Part shown: piece after piece, positions 44,885 through 53,623 of the stretch
Layout: every line of letters begins with the position of its first letter
How positions within the stretch are numbered: position 1 is the first letter of the stretch
From: Gammaproteobacteria bacterium
Lineage (GTDB): Bacteria; Pseudomonadota; Gammaproteobacteria; Xanthomonadales; Marinicellaceae
Assembly (NCBI GenBank): GCA_041395445.1
Contig: JAWLAO010000009.1
Span: 25,787-89,786, forward strand
DNA: 64,000 bases
Direction of reading: 5' to 3'
The notes under the pieces: model-generated
Seen by the model: only the letters and a program-made list of their open reading frames with translations
Databases searched by the model: none
Told to the model about the DNA's origin: nothing
Position numbers and translations under genes: made by a program

Positions 44885-45297
44885 AAAAGCCTCCTTTCTT
44901 TCGATTACACATAATGTGGAGCTAACCTGCTAGTCTTTTCATGGTCAGGATTGGCCATGTAACGGCTTATTTGTGTTCTGCTTTTTGATAGGTAGTCAGC
45001 CGATTTGATACTGATTGTCAAAATTTGCTCCGCTTTGATTTAGTTCTTCAAGTTTATTGTATTCAATTGAACGAGTCAAATGAACTCTGAATTTAAACAA
45101 TCAATCCAGACAACCGGAAATAACATATCCCTAAATCCCCTTTCAAAAGGGGAAACAAAATCAAGTTTTAAAATAAATCACGGTGGATTGAGGAGATGCT
45201 TCGGCTACGCTCAGCATGACGATATTTTTTTTTGAGATACTTACGACTTCGTGGACTTCATCCACTTCACTCAGTATGACGGTGTTCTTTTTACAAA
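44885..45297. other. Intergenic region upstream of the cassette gene
   Basis: Gene-free. It holds the GFA ribosome-binding site, a possible cassette boundary (GTTAGCT on the minus strand, 44920-44926), a 'ccctaaatcccctttcaaa' repeat with the arms cccctttcaaaagggg (near 45140), and 'gctcagcatgacg' / 'actcagtatgacgg' dispersed repeats from about 45185 to 45285. No integrase, attI or transposase is seen. Confidence 0.5.
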
Positions 45298-45460
45298 CCC
45301 CTTTAACTCTCACCGAAATATTTTTGAGAATTTGGAATGACGTTTGCTTTTGTCTGAGCGTAGCGAGTTTAGCAAATGCCAAATTTAAGAAAATATTAAG
45401 GGAAGCCGTAGGCTGAGAGTTCGGGGTGTGCTTTTGCGTTACTTTTGCACAAGCAAAAGG
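45298..45460 (-). repeat. Right copy of the inverted repeat flanking the cassette
   Basis: Reverse complement of the block at 44152-44317, sharing 'taactctcaccgaaatattt', 'gtctgagcgtagcgag', 'gaagccgtaggctgagagtt' and the 'gttacttttgc' end. The two copies enclose about 980 bp holding the attC site and the GFA gene. The left-copy hairpin near GTTACTTTT is altered here (gcgttacttttgcacaagca). Confidence 0.8.
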
Positions 45461-45571
45461 AGCAAGAAGAAAACATAGACATAAAATATTGAAAAAACAC
45501 TTTTTTTTATACGCTGAACCATTTATCGGATAAAATATTGCTTTTTTATACTTTCGATTAAGGGGACAATA

Positions 45572-46627
45572 ATGCGTATAGGCATACCTAAAGAAACAAA
45601 AACTCTGGAAGGCCGTGTGGCTCTCGTTCCTGCAGCTGCCGCTGATTTGGTGAATGCAGGACATGGTGTTTATATCGAAACCAATGCCGGAATTAAAAGT
45701 GGTTTTAGCGATGAAGATTACACCAGTCACGGTGTGAAAATCTGTAAAGATGCTGAAGAGCTTTATGCAACCGGTGAAATGATTGTTAAAGTTAAAGAGC
45801 CGATTGCCGGTGATTTGAAATATTTGCGTAAAGATCATTTGCTGTTTTGCTATTTGCATTTGGCAGCCGAGCCGGAATTGACTGAAAAGTTACTGGAAAT
45901 CGGTTTAACTGGTGTGGCTTTTGAAACGGTTGAAGAAGCTGATGGTTCATTGCCTTTATTGGCTCCGATGAGCATCATTGCCGGTATGATTGCCACTCAG
46001 GTCGGAACGCATTTATTGCACCAACCATCCGGTGGAAAAGGTGTTTTGCTTGGTGGTTTGCCATCAACAGAGAGAGGAAAAGTTGTGGTATTAGGTGCCG
46101 GTGCAGCCGGTGGAAATTCAGCGGCTTTGGCTGCCAAAGGCGGTGCGAATGTGGTTGTTTTCGATAAAAGACAAGACCGTTTGGCTGAAATGATGGCTTT
46201 AGGTCCTAATGTAACTGCTCTTTATCCTTATGAAGAAACTGTTGCCAGAGAAGTGGCTTCAGCGGATTTGGTGATTGGTGCTGTTTTGGTTACTGGTGCA
46301 AAAGCTCCTCATGTGATTAGTGAAGAAATGGTTAAAAACATGCAACCGGGTTCTGTGATTGCCGATATTTCTGTCGATCAGGGAGGTTGTGTGGCAACAA
46401 CTAAACCAACAACTTGGGAAAACCCAACATTCGTTAAACACGGTGTGACTCATTTTTCTGTAACAAATATGCCGGGCTCAGTGCCACGCACTTCGACTCA
46501 AGCAATCTCAGCAGCCATTTTGCCGTATGTACAAAGATTGGCTCGTGATGGCTGGAGAGATGTTGAGTCTCTGGCTAAAGGTATTAATGTTGATAACGGT
46601 AAAATTGTTCATCCTGCATTATTGTAA
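45572..46627 (+). CDS. ald: Alanine dehydrogenase
   Basis: A 351-residue NAD-dependent enzyme interconverting L-alanine with pyruvate and ammonia. It begins MRIGIPKETKTLEGRVALVPA and contains KVKEP (substrate Lys region), HLAAEPELT (catalytic His), the Rossmann loop VVLGAGAAGGNSA and DISVDQGGC. It is slightly shorter than the usual ~370 residues, mainly at the C-terminus. AAGGGG precedes the ATG. It is followed 21 bases later by ftsK and may be co-transcribed. Confidence 0.93.
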   Translation: MRIGIPKETKTLEGRVALVPAAAADLVNAGHGVYIETNAGIKSGFSDEDYTSHGVKICKDAEELYATGEMIVKVKEPIAGDLKYLRKDHLLFCYLHLAAEPELTEKLLEIGLTGVAFETVEEADGSLPLLAPMSIIAGMIATQVGTHLLHQPSGGKGVLLGGLPSTERGKVVVLGAGAAGGNSAALAAKGGANVVVFDKRQDRLAEMMALGPNVTALYPYEETVAREVASADLVIGAVLVTGAKAPHVISEEMVKNMQPGSVIADISVDQGGCVATTKPTTWENPTFVKHGVTHFSVTNMPGSVPRTSTQAISAAILPYVQRLARDGWRDVESLAKGINVDNGKIVHPALL

Positions 46628-46648
46628 GTTTGTTGCTATAATTAGCAC

Positions 46649-48943
46649 ATGACAGAACGTAAAGTATCAGGACATATACGCAGCAGAGTTAGAGAGAGTT
46701 TTTTATTTCTCATCATTCCTCTGGCAGTTTATGTTCTGATATCTCTCATCAGTTACCATCCTCAGGATTCCGGCCCGTTTTCGGCATCCAATAGTGACGT
46801 TATTCATAATTACGGTGGCTCCAACGGGGCTGTTATTGCCGATATTTTGCTCAATATCATTGGCTATCTTTCTTATCTGATTCCAATTGGTTTGGTATTT
46901 GTCGGTTGGAATATCTACCAAAACAACAAAGTTGCAACTGAAAACAGTTGGTTTGACACTCTTATCAAAGCCGGTGGTTTTGTTTCCGCTTTGCTGTCCG
47001 GTTGTGCTTTGGCATACATGTATATCGACACCAAAGAGGCTATTTTTACCGGTGGTGGAATTGTTGGTGAGGTTGTTGGAAACACCTTATTTACCAGTTT
47101 GGGAACGGTCGGTGCGACGCTGATTCTGTGTGCTATTTTTCTGGCAGGCACAACTTTGTTCACCGGAATGTCGTGGATTAAATTCACCGATTGGGTGGGT
47201 AAAATGACTTTAGAGTTAATCAAGTGGCTGAAACTAAAATTTGAGCATTTGAATGACTGGCGAATCGGCAAAAAAGCCAAACATCACCGTGAAGAAATTC
47301 GCAAAATTGATGCTGAAATCCAGCAAAAACGTGAGCCGATAACTATCGAACCGGCATTTGAACCCAAATACACCGAAAGCAAACGAGCCGTTAGTGAAAG
47401 ACAAGAGCAACTTTTTGAAACCCTTCCGGCAAGTAAGTTCCCACCGCTGACATTATTGGATAATCCCCCGCAACAAGTCGTTGGCTACTCTAAAGAGGAG
47501 TTAGAAGTTTTATCCAGACAAGTTGAGTTGAAGTTAGCTGACTTTCGGGTCAAAGTGAAAGTGGTCGGTGTTTTTCCAGGTCCTGTAGTCACTCGCTTCG
47601 AGCTGGAGCCGGCTCCCGGAGTGAAAGTGAATCAAGTTGTCAATTTGGCTAAAGACTTGGCAAGAGGTTTATCAGTTATCAGCGTGAGGATTGTCGATGT
47701 GATTCCCGGAAAACCTTATATCGGACTGGAAATTCCAAACACCAATCGGGAAATCGTTTATCTGAGCGAAGTTTTAAAATCGGTCGAATATGACAAATCA
47801 CGCTCGCCGCTCACTTTGGGTTTGGGCAAAAGTATTGCAGGACGTCCGGTGGTGGTTGATATTGCCAAAATGCCGCATGTGCTGGTTGCCGGAACAACCG
47901 GCTCTGGTAAATCCGTAGCCGTCAATGCCATGATTGTCAGTTTGTTGTATAAAGCAACGCCGGATGAAGTCAGAATGATTATGGTCGATCCAAAGATGCT
48001 GGAACTTTCAGTTTATGAAGGAATTCCGCATTTGCTGGCTCCTGTTGTCACCGATATGAGCGAAGCTTCCAATGCTTTGCGTTGGTGTGTTGCGGAAATG
48101 GAACGTCGATACAAACTCATGGCAGCAGTCGGAGTGCGAAATCTCGCCGGTTATAACCGCAAGGTAAAAAAAGCCAAAGAAGAAGGACAGCCTCTGGCAG
48201 ATCCATTATTCAGACCCGATGAATTGATTCCGGGTCAGAAAGCTCCTGAACTCGAGCCAATGCCTTTTATAGTCATTGTCATTGATGAATTTGCTGACAT
48301 GATGATGATTGTCGGTAAAAAAGTGGAAGAGCTGATTGCTCGTCTGGCACAAAAAGCCCGTGCGGCCGGTGTGCATTTGATTCTGGCAACACAACGACCG
48401 TCAGTTGATGTGATTACCGGTTTGATAAAGGCGAATATTCCAACCCGAATCGCCTTTCAGGTTTCTTCTAAAATTGACTCTCGAACCATATTGGATCAAG
48501 GTGGTGCGGAGCAATTATTAGGACACGGTGATATGCTGTACTTGCCTCCCGGAAAAGCCATTCCTGAGCGTGTTCACGGCGCATTTATTGATGACCATGA
48601 AGTTCATGCGATTGTTAATTATCTTACTGAACATTACGATGCTGATTATAAAGAAGGCATTCTGGATGAAGTTCAGCTCACAGATGACGGACAAGAACTC
48701 AGCGCTACAGGAATTCCACAAAAACCGGAAAGCGATGTCGATGAGCTCTACGATCAGGCTGTTTTTATCGTGACTGAAAGTCGCAAGGCATCCATTTCCT
48801 ATGTACAAAGGCGTTTAAGAATTGGTTACAACCGAGCAGCAACCATTGTGGAACAACTCGAAGAAAACGGTGTCGTCAGTGCCGCTGCGCATAACGGAGC
48901 TCGAGAAGTGATAGCCCCTCCTCCAATCGGCGGGGAATTGTAA
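46649..48943 (+). CDS. ftsK: DNA translocase FtsK
   Basis: A 764-residue septal DNA pump that clears the chromosome terminus and activates XerCD recombination. Four N-terminal transmembrane helices (about residues 15-180) are followed by a short linker, much shorter than in E. coli. The motor domain carries Walker A AGTTGSGKS (near residue 415) and Walker B FIVIVIDEFADM, and the C-terminal winged-helix gamma domain is ISYVQRRLRIGYNRAATIVEQLEENGVV, which reads KOPS sequences. It leads the ftsK-lolA-rarA-crcB cluster. Confidence 0.96.
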   Translation: MTERKVSGHIRSRVRESFLFLIIPLAVYVLISLISYHPQDSGPFSASNSDVIHNYGGSNGAVIADILLNIIGYLSYLIPIGLVFVGWNIYQNNKVATENSWFDTLIKAGGFVSALLSGCALAYMYIDTKEAIFTGGGIVGEVVGNTLFTSLGTVGATLILCAIFLAGTTLFTGMSWIKFTDWVGKMTLELIKWLKLKFEHLNDWRIGKKAKHHREEIRKIDAEIQQKREPITIEPAFEPKYTESKRAVSERQEQLFETLPASKFPPLTLLDNPPQQVVGYSKEELEVLSRQVELKLADFRVKVKVVGVFPGPVVTRFELEPAPGVKVNQVVNLAKDLARGLSVISVRIVDVIPGKPYIGLEIPNTNREIVYLSEVLKSVEYDKSRSPLTLGLGKSIAGRPVVVDIAKMPHVLVAGTTGSGKSVAVNAMIVSLLYKATPDEVRMIMVDPKMLELSVYEGIPHLLAPVVTDMSEASNALRWCVAEMERRYKLMAAVGVRNLAGYNRKVKKAKEEGQPLADPLFRPDELIPGQKAPELEPMPFIVIVIDEFADMMMIVGKKVEELIARLAQKARAAGVHLILATQRPSVDVITGLIKANIPTRIAFQVSSKIDSRTILDQGGAEQLLGHGDMLYLPPGKAIPERVHGAFIDDHEVHAIVNYLTEHYDADYKEGILDEVQLTDDGQELSATGIPQKPESDVDELYDQAVFIVTESRKASISYVQRRLRIGYNRAATIVEQLEENGVVSAAAHNGAREVIAPPPIGGEL

Positions 48944-49008
48944 AATTAGAAAATGAACCATTTGCTATTAAAAATGGTCTTCATCAACAAACCAAATATT
49001 TTTATATT

Positions 49009-49674
49009 ATGAAAAAACTTTTCTTCCCTTTTGTTTTGATAACAATATTTTACCAAGTCAATGCAGAGTCCAATTCGCAAGAGCAAGCGAAAGCAATTCT
49101 GCATAATTTAAGACAGGATTTGACATCATTAAGCGCCGATTTCCAGCAACAGGAAATAGACATCAATCAGAATGAGTCTGAGGTTTCCAGTGGCAAAGTC
49201 TGGCTCAATTCGCCCAATCAATTTCGTTGGGAATACATCAATCCGGCACCACAACTCATTGTTGCCAATGGAGAACAAGTCTGGATTTATGATGAAGATT
49301 TGGAGCAGGTAACGATTAAACCCCAGGACAGTTCAGCCAATCCCATTTATGTTTTGCTGGATGATTCTAAAACGGATAAAAATTATCAGGCTGAATTGAT
49401 AAAAGTTTCTCCGATTGAAGAAGAGAATGACTATTCATGGATTGAACTCACTCCAAAAAATCAAAATGATGAAGTCAAACAAATCTGGCTCGGTGTTGAA
49501 GATAATATGATTCGGGTTCTACAAATCAGAAATCAAATGGAAAACAATGTGGTTTTCAAATTTTCCAATACAACCAGAAACCCTGAAATTAAATCTGATT
49601 TGTTTAATTTTTCAGTCCCTGAAGGAACCGATATTCTAATGGAAAATCCCGGATTCGGTGAATCTGATTATTAA
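49009..49674 (+). CDS. lolA: Outer-membrane lipoprotein carrier LolA
   Basis: A 221-residue periplasmic chaperone that moves lipoproteins from LolCDE to LolB. It has a signal peptide (MKKLFFPFVLITIFYQVNA), then the LolA pattern LSADFQQQEID, GKVWLNSPNQFRWEY and VANGEQVWIYDEDLEQVTIKP. Its stop codon overlaps the rarA start as TAATG. A small inverted repeat (accattt / aaatggt) lies in the gap after ftsK. Confidence 0.95.
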   Translation: MKKLFFPFVLITIFYQVNAESNSQEQAKAILHNLRQDLTSLSADFQQQEIDINQNESEVSSGKVWLNSPNQFRWEYINPAPQLIVANGEQVWIYDEDLEQVTIKPQDSSANPIYVLLDDSKTDKNYQAELIKVSPIEEENDYSWIELTPKNQNDEVKQIWLGVEDNMIRVLQIRNQMENNVVFKFSNTTRNPEIKSDLFNFSVPEGTDILMENPGFGESDY

Positions 49675-50933
49675 TGCAACCTCTGGCTGACAAATTACGC
49701 CCAAAAAAACTCTGTGATGTTGTCGGTCAGGAGCATTTAACGGCTGAGAATAAGCCGTTTGCCAAAATCATTGAGAACAATCACCTTCATTCAATGATTC
49801 TTTGGGGACCTCCGGGAACAGGGAAAACCACTTTGGCGAGAGTTCTTTGTGATTCTGTTCATGCCAAGCAAATCAATTTATCAGCAATTTTATCCGGCGT
49901 TGCCGATATCAGAAAAGCGGTCAACCAGGCTCAACAAAATCAGCAAGACGGTTTCTCAACGGTACTGTTTGTTGACGAAATCCACCGCTTTAACAAATCG
50001 CAACAAGATGCTTTTTTACCACACATGGAAAGCGGGTTAATTGTGTTGATTGGTGCAACCACCGAAAATCCATCGTTTGCATTGAATAATGCACTATTGT
50101 CACGCTCAAGGGTTTATATTCTGAAAAGCATTGAATCTGCTGATTTAGAGAGATTATTGCAGAAAGGTTTAGAATCCACTAATTTATCCTTGACACAATC
50201 GCAACAAAACATGTTGATTCAGGCTGCCGATGGTGATGCCAGACGCTTACTGACATTGCTGGAAATTCTCTCGGATTATTCAGACAATGGCAATGTGGTT
50301 GATGAAGATGTATCCTTGATTATTTCGGGTCAGAATCGTCGTTTTGACAACAAAGGAGATATTTTCTATGAACAAATATCTGCATTGCATAAATGCGTTC
50401 GCAGCTCAAATCCGGATGCCGCATTGTATTGGTTTAACCGAATGCTGGATGCCGGTTGTGATCCTCAATATATCGCCAGAAGGCTGTTACGCATGGCGAG
50501 TGAAGATATTGGCAATGCCGATCCCAGAGCCTTAACTCTTGCTTTGGATGCCTGGGAAAGCTGGCGACGTTTGGGTTCTCCCGAAGGAGATTTAGCCTTA
50601 GCACAAGCAGTGGTTTATCTGGCGAGTTGTCCTAAAAGCAATGCTGTTTACACCGCTCAAAAACAAGCTCAGCATGATGCTAAAATCTTTGGTTCAATGG
50701 ATGTTCCCATGCATTTAAGAAATGCCCCAACACAACTGATGAAGAATCAGGGATTTGGCAAGGGCTATCAATATGATCATGACCAAGAAGCTACAATTGC
50801 CTACACACAGACAGGATTTCCGGATAAGATGGGAGAAAAAGTGTACTATCATCCAAAAAATTCAGGATTGGAAGGAAAAATTTCTGAGAAACTCGATTCC
50901 ATCAGAAAGATACGAAACAAAAATTATGATTAA
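49674..50933 (+). CDS. rarA: Replication-associated recombination ATPase RarA (MgsA)
   Basis: A 419-residue AAA+ ATPase of the clamp-loader group that acts at stalled forks. It opens PLADKLRPKKLCDVVGQEHL and has Walker A GPPGTGKTT, Walker B FVDEIHRFNKSQQDAFLP and sensor 1 IGATTENPSF. The C-terminal tetramerisation domain includes ALYWFNRMLDAGCDPQYIARRL. It overlaps lolA by one base and crcB by eight, so the three are translationally coupled. Confidence 0.96.
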   Translation: MQPLADKLRPKKLCDVVGQEHLTAENKPFAKIIENNHLHSMILWGPPGTGKTTLARVLCDSVHAKQINLSAILSGVADIRKAVNQAQQNQQDGFSTVLFVDEIHRFNKSQQDAFLPHMESGLIVLIGATTENPSFALNNALLSRSRVYILKSIESADLERLLQKGLESTNLSLTQSQQNMLIQAADGDARRLLTLLEILSDYSDNGNVVDEDVSLIISGQNRRFDNKGDIFYEQISALHKCVRSSNPDAALYWFNRMLDAGCDPQYIARRLLRMASEDIGNADPRALTLALDAWESWRRLGSPEGDLALAQAVVYLASCPKSNAVYTAQKQAQHDAKIFGSMDVPMHLRNAPTQLMKNQGFGKGYQYDHDQEATIAYTQTGFPDKMGEKVYYHPKNSGLEGKISEKLDSIRKIRNKNYD

Positions 50934-51297
50934 ACAAGTTCTTGTTGTAGCTGCAGGCGGAGCCATTGGTGCGGTATTAAGATACCTCAACGCCAAGGCG
51001 TTCACACACTTTTTTGGCACACCTTTGCCTTGGGCAACTTTAATAGTCAATGTTGTCGGTTGTTTTCTTATGGGGATTGCCTACACATTGCTTTTGGACA
51101 AGTATCAAGTATCAGACTCAATGCGCTTATTTGTTATGATGGGTGTTTTGGGTGCGCTCACAACCTGGTCAACTTTTTCCATGGAAGCGGTATTAATGCT
51201 CAATTATGGCGAATATTTTAAAGCCGGTATTTATCTATTTCTCACATTTTTTCTTTGTTTATCTGCATTTTTCGTTGGTATGAGGCTCTCAGCCTGA
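50926..51297 (+). CDS. crcB: Fluoride channel CrcB/Fluc
   Basis: A 123-residue four-helix protein of the Fluc fluoride-exporting channels, which work as antiparallel dimers. It has GGAIGAVLRYLNA, TLIVNVVGCFLMG (the conserved Asn) and GALTTWSTFSMEAV. In the last motif the usual TTFSTF reads TTWSTF, so a pore phenylalanine is Trp here. I chose ATG 50926 because it starts the first helix and overlaps rarA by 8 bases. No fluoride riboswitch precedes it. serS, often next in gammaproteobacteria, is absent. Confidence 0.93.
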   Translation: MIKQVLVVAAGGAIGAVLRYLNAKAFTHFFGTPLPWATLIVNVVGCFLMGIAYTLLLDKYQVSDSMRLFVMMGVLGALTTWSTFSMEAVLMLNYGEYFKAGIYLFLTFFLCLSAFFVGMRLSA

Positions 51298-51431
51298 CAA
51301 ATCGTTATTAATTTGATAACCGTCAAGAATAAAAAAACCAAAAGCTACTAACATTGCAATCCAAGGTTGTTAAACTTTTTTTAGTATTGTTACTAGATGA
51401 TTTTCTCCTTAAAAATGTAGTCGTTTTTACG

Positions 51432-51471
51432 GGTGATGCTAGAGCCCTCATTAGTGTCACCTGTTTTTTTT
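51432..51471 (+). terminator. Strong hairpin terminator 135 bp after crcB
   Basis: A 10-bp stem with two G-U pairs (GGTGATGCTA 51432-51441 with TAGTGTCACC 51452-51461) has a 10-base loop and is followed by TG and a T8 run. It lies far from the crcB stop, so it ends either a long 3' UTR or a separate short transcript starting after crcB. Confidence 0.82.
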
Positions 51472-51578
51472 AGAAAAATGACTTTGTTAATGAATAGAAT
51501 ACTTGATAACGGTCAATGTATTTTTACCTGGTTGAAAATAAAATATCGTTTTAATAGAGTGAAAGGGTGATAAAGGTT

Positions 51579-51737
51579 ATGGAATTATTTACAAGAATTT
51601 TCGACAGCTATATTGGTATATTGAGCTTAGGAGTTCTCCTGTTTATCATTGGAATGGGAGTGTGGTTTTACAAATTCTTCATGAAGAAAATCGAACAAGA
51701 AGAAAAAGCTCAAAAAAAACAAATAACTAAGAAATAA
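51579..51737 (+). CDS. DUF3149-type small membrane protein
   Basis: A 52-residue peptide: MELFTRIFDSYIGILSLGV, then one transmembrane helix (GVLLFIIGMGVWFYKFF), then a strongly charged tail (MKKIEQEEKAQKKQITKK). The pattern of an amphipathic start, one helix and a basic tail matches the DUF3149 family of small proteobacterial membrane proteins. AAAGG lies just before the ATG, and a hairpin terminator follows within 12 bases, so it looks like a stand-alone gene. Function is unknown. Confidence 0.75.
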   Translation: MELFTRIFDSYIGILSLGVLLFIIGMGVWFYKFFMKKIEQEEKAQKKQITKK

Positions 51738-51748
51738 CATTTCTCCTC

Positions 51749-51768
51749 AAAAACCCTGGCGGTTTTTT
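51749..51768 (+). terminator. Terminator of the DUF3149 gene
   Basis: The stem aaaaacc / ggttttt (51749-51755 with 51761-51767) with a 5-base ctggc-type loop starts 12 bases after the stop codon and ends in a T run. Confidence 0.75.
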
Positions 51769-51771
51769 CCG

Positions 51772-51801
51772 GTGCTGACGCTTGCCCCCAATTGTCAGCA
51801 C
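51772..51801. repeat. Perfect 8-bp inverted repeat upstream of the antiporter gene
   Basis: GTGCTGAC (51772-51779) and GTCAGCAC (51794-51801) enclose a 14-base C-rich loop. There is no U tract, so it is either an operator or part of an RNA leader. It lies about 150 bases before the Kef-type antiporter gene. Confidence 0.5.
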
Positions 51802-51953
51802 TTGGATTTTCACAAGGGGTTCCTGCAAAAAATCAATTACGTTACAATTCAACTGATTCAATCAGTATTCACAATTTCAATCAGTGTTATGTTAGAATTT
51901 TATTTTTAACTTAAACAGCTCTTAATTCATTTATTTTAATCAGTTATTTGCCT

Positions 51954-53570
51954 ATGGATTCTCAACTTATTTCAATCAATTACAGTGACCCCTTATGGAT
52001 TGCCATTGCATTTATCTGTGGTTTTTTAATGCGACTCCTCGGCCTGCCACCATTAATCGGCTTTCTCGTTGCTGGCTTCGTGCTCAATAATATTGGTGTC
52101 AAAGGCGGAGAGTTCCTTAACGAAATGGCCGATCTGGGTATCACCTTGCTACTTTTTAGTATCGGATTGAAATTAAAATTAAAAGCATTAGCAAAACCGG
52201 AAGTATGGGCTGTCGCCAGCCTGCACATGATTGCACTGACATTATTTATTGCTCTTGCTGTATTTCTCTTCTCTTTCAGTGGCATACAAATGCTTACAAA
52301 CATCAGTACCAGTACAGCACTCCTTATCGGATTTGCCATGTCATTTTCCAGTACTGTTTTTGCTGTTAAGGTTATTGATGAGTTGGGAGCAACCGGTTCT
52401 CGTCATGGACAGACAGCGATTGGGGTTCTGGTTGTTCAGGATATTGCAGCCGTCATATTTATTGCGGTTTCTATTGGCAAGGTCCCTTCTCCTTTGGCAT
52501 TTTTTTTAATTGCTCTTATCCCATTAAGACACTTACTTTATAAAGTTCTGGATAAGGTAGGTCATGGGGAACTCCTCATATTATTTGGCATTACTCTGGC
52601 TCTGGTTGGATCTGAAATCTTTGAATTAGTGGGTATAAAAGGTGATGTTGGAGCACTTGTAATTGGAATGTTATTTGCAAGACATTCAAAGTCCAAAGAG
52701 CTATCACGTGCACTCATGGGGTTTAAAGAGTTATTCCTTGTTGGGTTTTTCCTGAGTGTGGGTTTGGTAGCTGTTCCTGGGTGGACAGAAATTCTGGTTG
52801 CAATGTTTTTTATAATGTTGTTACCGGTAAAGGTAGGAATCTATTTTATTTTATTTAATTTATTTCATCTAAGAGCGAGCACATCCTGGAGAACATCATT
52901 TAACCTGGCGAATTATAGTGAATTTGGACTCATTGTTGGAGCTCTGGCATCAACAAGCGGGTGGTTCTCCAATCAATTACTCACTGTATTTTCTGTCGTT
53001 ATTTCTTTCTCGTTTATTGTTTCTGCCCCACTAATCAATGTGCGTGACAGCCTTTATCAAAAATGGCGACCATTCTTGAAAAAATTTGAAAAGAAACAAC
53101 GCCTACCGGGTGAGGAAAATCTGGATCTTTCGCATATTAAGCTTGTTGTTTTCGGTATGGGACGAATGGGAACCGCGGCATATACGTCTATGGAGCCGAA
53201 CTATCCCGGAAAAATTGTAGGCGTGGAGATAGAACATGAAAAAATCAAACAGCATCTTGCTGCAGGTAGAAATGTGGTCAACGGAGATGCTACCAACCCG
53301 GATTTCTGGGTACGAGCTCCGGATCTGATAAAGGACCTGGATTGGGTCTTACTTTCATTACCCAATCACAAGGCGAACATGGTGGCCGTTTCATTGCTCA
53401 AGGAAATGGGATATAAAGGACATATCGCAGCAACCAGTAAGTTCCCTGACGAGGAAATCGCATTAAAAGAAATTGGTGTTGAATACACATTTAATATATA
53501 TACCAGTGCCGGTCTGGGTTTTGCAAATGAGCTACAAAATTTTGTTGTTAACAGACCCGTGGATGTATAA
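51954..53570 (+). CDS. Kef/YbaL-type monovalent cation:proton antiporter (CPA2) with RCK domain
   Basis: A 538-residue protein. Residues 1 to about 385 form a CPA2 transporter with some 12-13 helices (RLLGLPPLIGFLVAGFVLNNIG, ADLGITLLLFSIGLKLKL, GFAMSFSSTVFAVKVIDE). From about residue 395 there is a TrkA-N/RCK_N nucleotide-binding domain (LVVFGMGRMGTAAY, VGVEIEHEKI, NGDATNP). Such proteins exchange K+ or Na+ for protons under nucleotide or redox control. There is no RCK_C tail. Start is ATG 51954 rather than the in-frame TTG 51948. Confidence 0.92.
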   Translation: MDSQLISINYSDPLWIAIAFICGFLMRLLGLPPLIGFLVAGFVLNNIGVKGGEFLNEMADLGITLLLFSIGLKLKLKALAKPEVWAVASLHMIALTLFIALAVFLFSFSGIQMLTNISTSTALLIGFAMSFSSTVFAVKVIDELGATGSRHGQTAIGVLVVQDIAAVIFIAVSIGKVPSPLAFFLIALIPLRHLLYKVLDKVGHGELLILFGITLALVGSEIFELVGIKGDVGALVIGMLFARHSKSKELSRALMGFKELFLVGFFLSVGLVAVPGWTEILVAMFFIMLLPVKVGIYFILFNLFHLRASTSWRTSFNLANYSEFGLIVGALASTSGWFSNQLLTVFSVVISFSFIVSAPLINVRDSLYQKWRPFLKKFEKKQRLPGEENLDLSHIKLVVFGMGRMGTAAYTSMEPNYPGKIVGVEIEHEKIKQHLAAGRNVVNGDATNPDFWVRAPDLIKDLDWVLLSLPNHKANMVAVSLLKEMGYKGHIAATSKFPDEEIALKEIGVEYTFNIYTSAGLGFANELQNFVVNRPVDV

Positions 53571-53623
53571 CAACAGTTGATAGCTCAATAAGCAAACTGC
53601 CGTTACTTTTTATAATGTAAAAG

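Noticed and set aside
44885..45297. Integron integrase or attI beside the cassette
   Set aside because: I searched the flanks for an integrase-like frame and found none; only repeats are present.
45161..45859. 232-codon minus-strand reading frame overlapping ald
   Set aside because: It is the shadow of the strongly supported ald gene plus repeat DNA. The translation has no domain pattern or ribosome-binding site.
50700..50925. Fluoride riboswitch before crcB
   Set aside because: crcB starts inside the end of rarA, leaving no room for a leader RNA.
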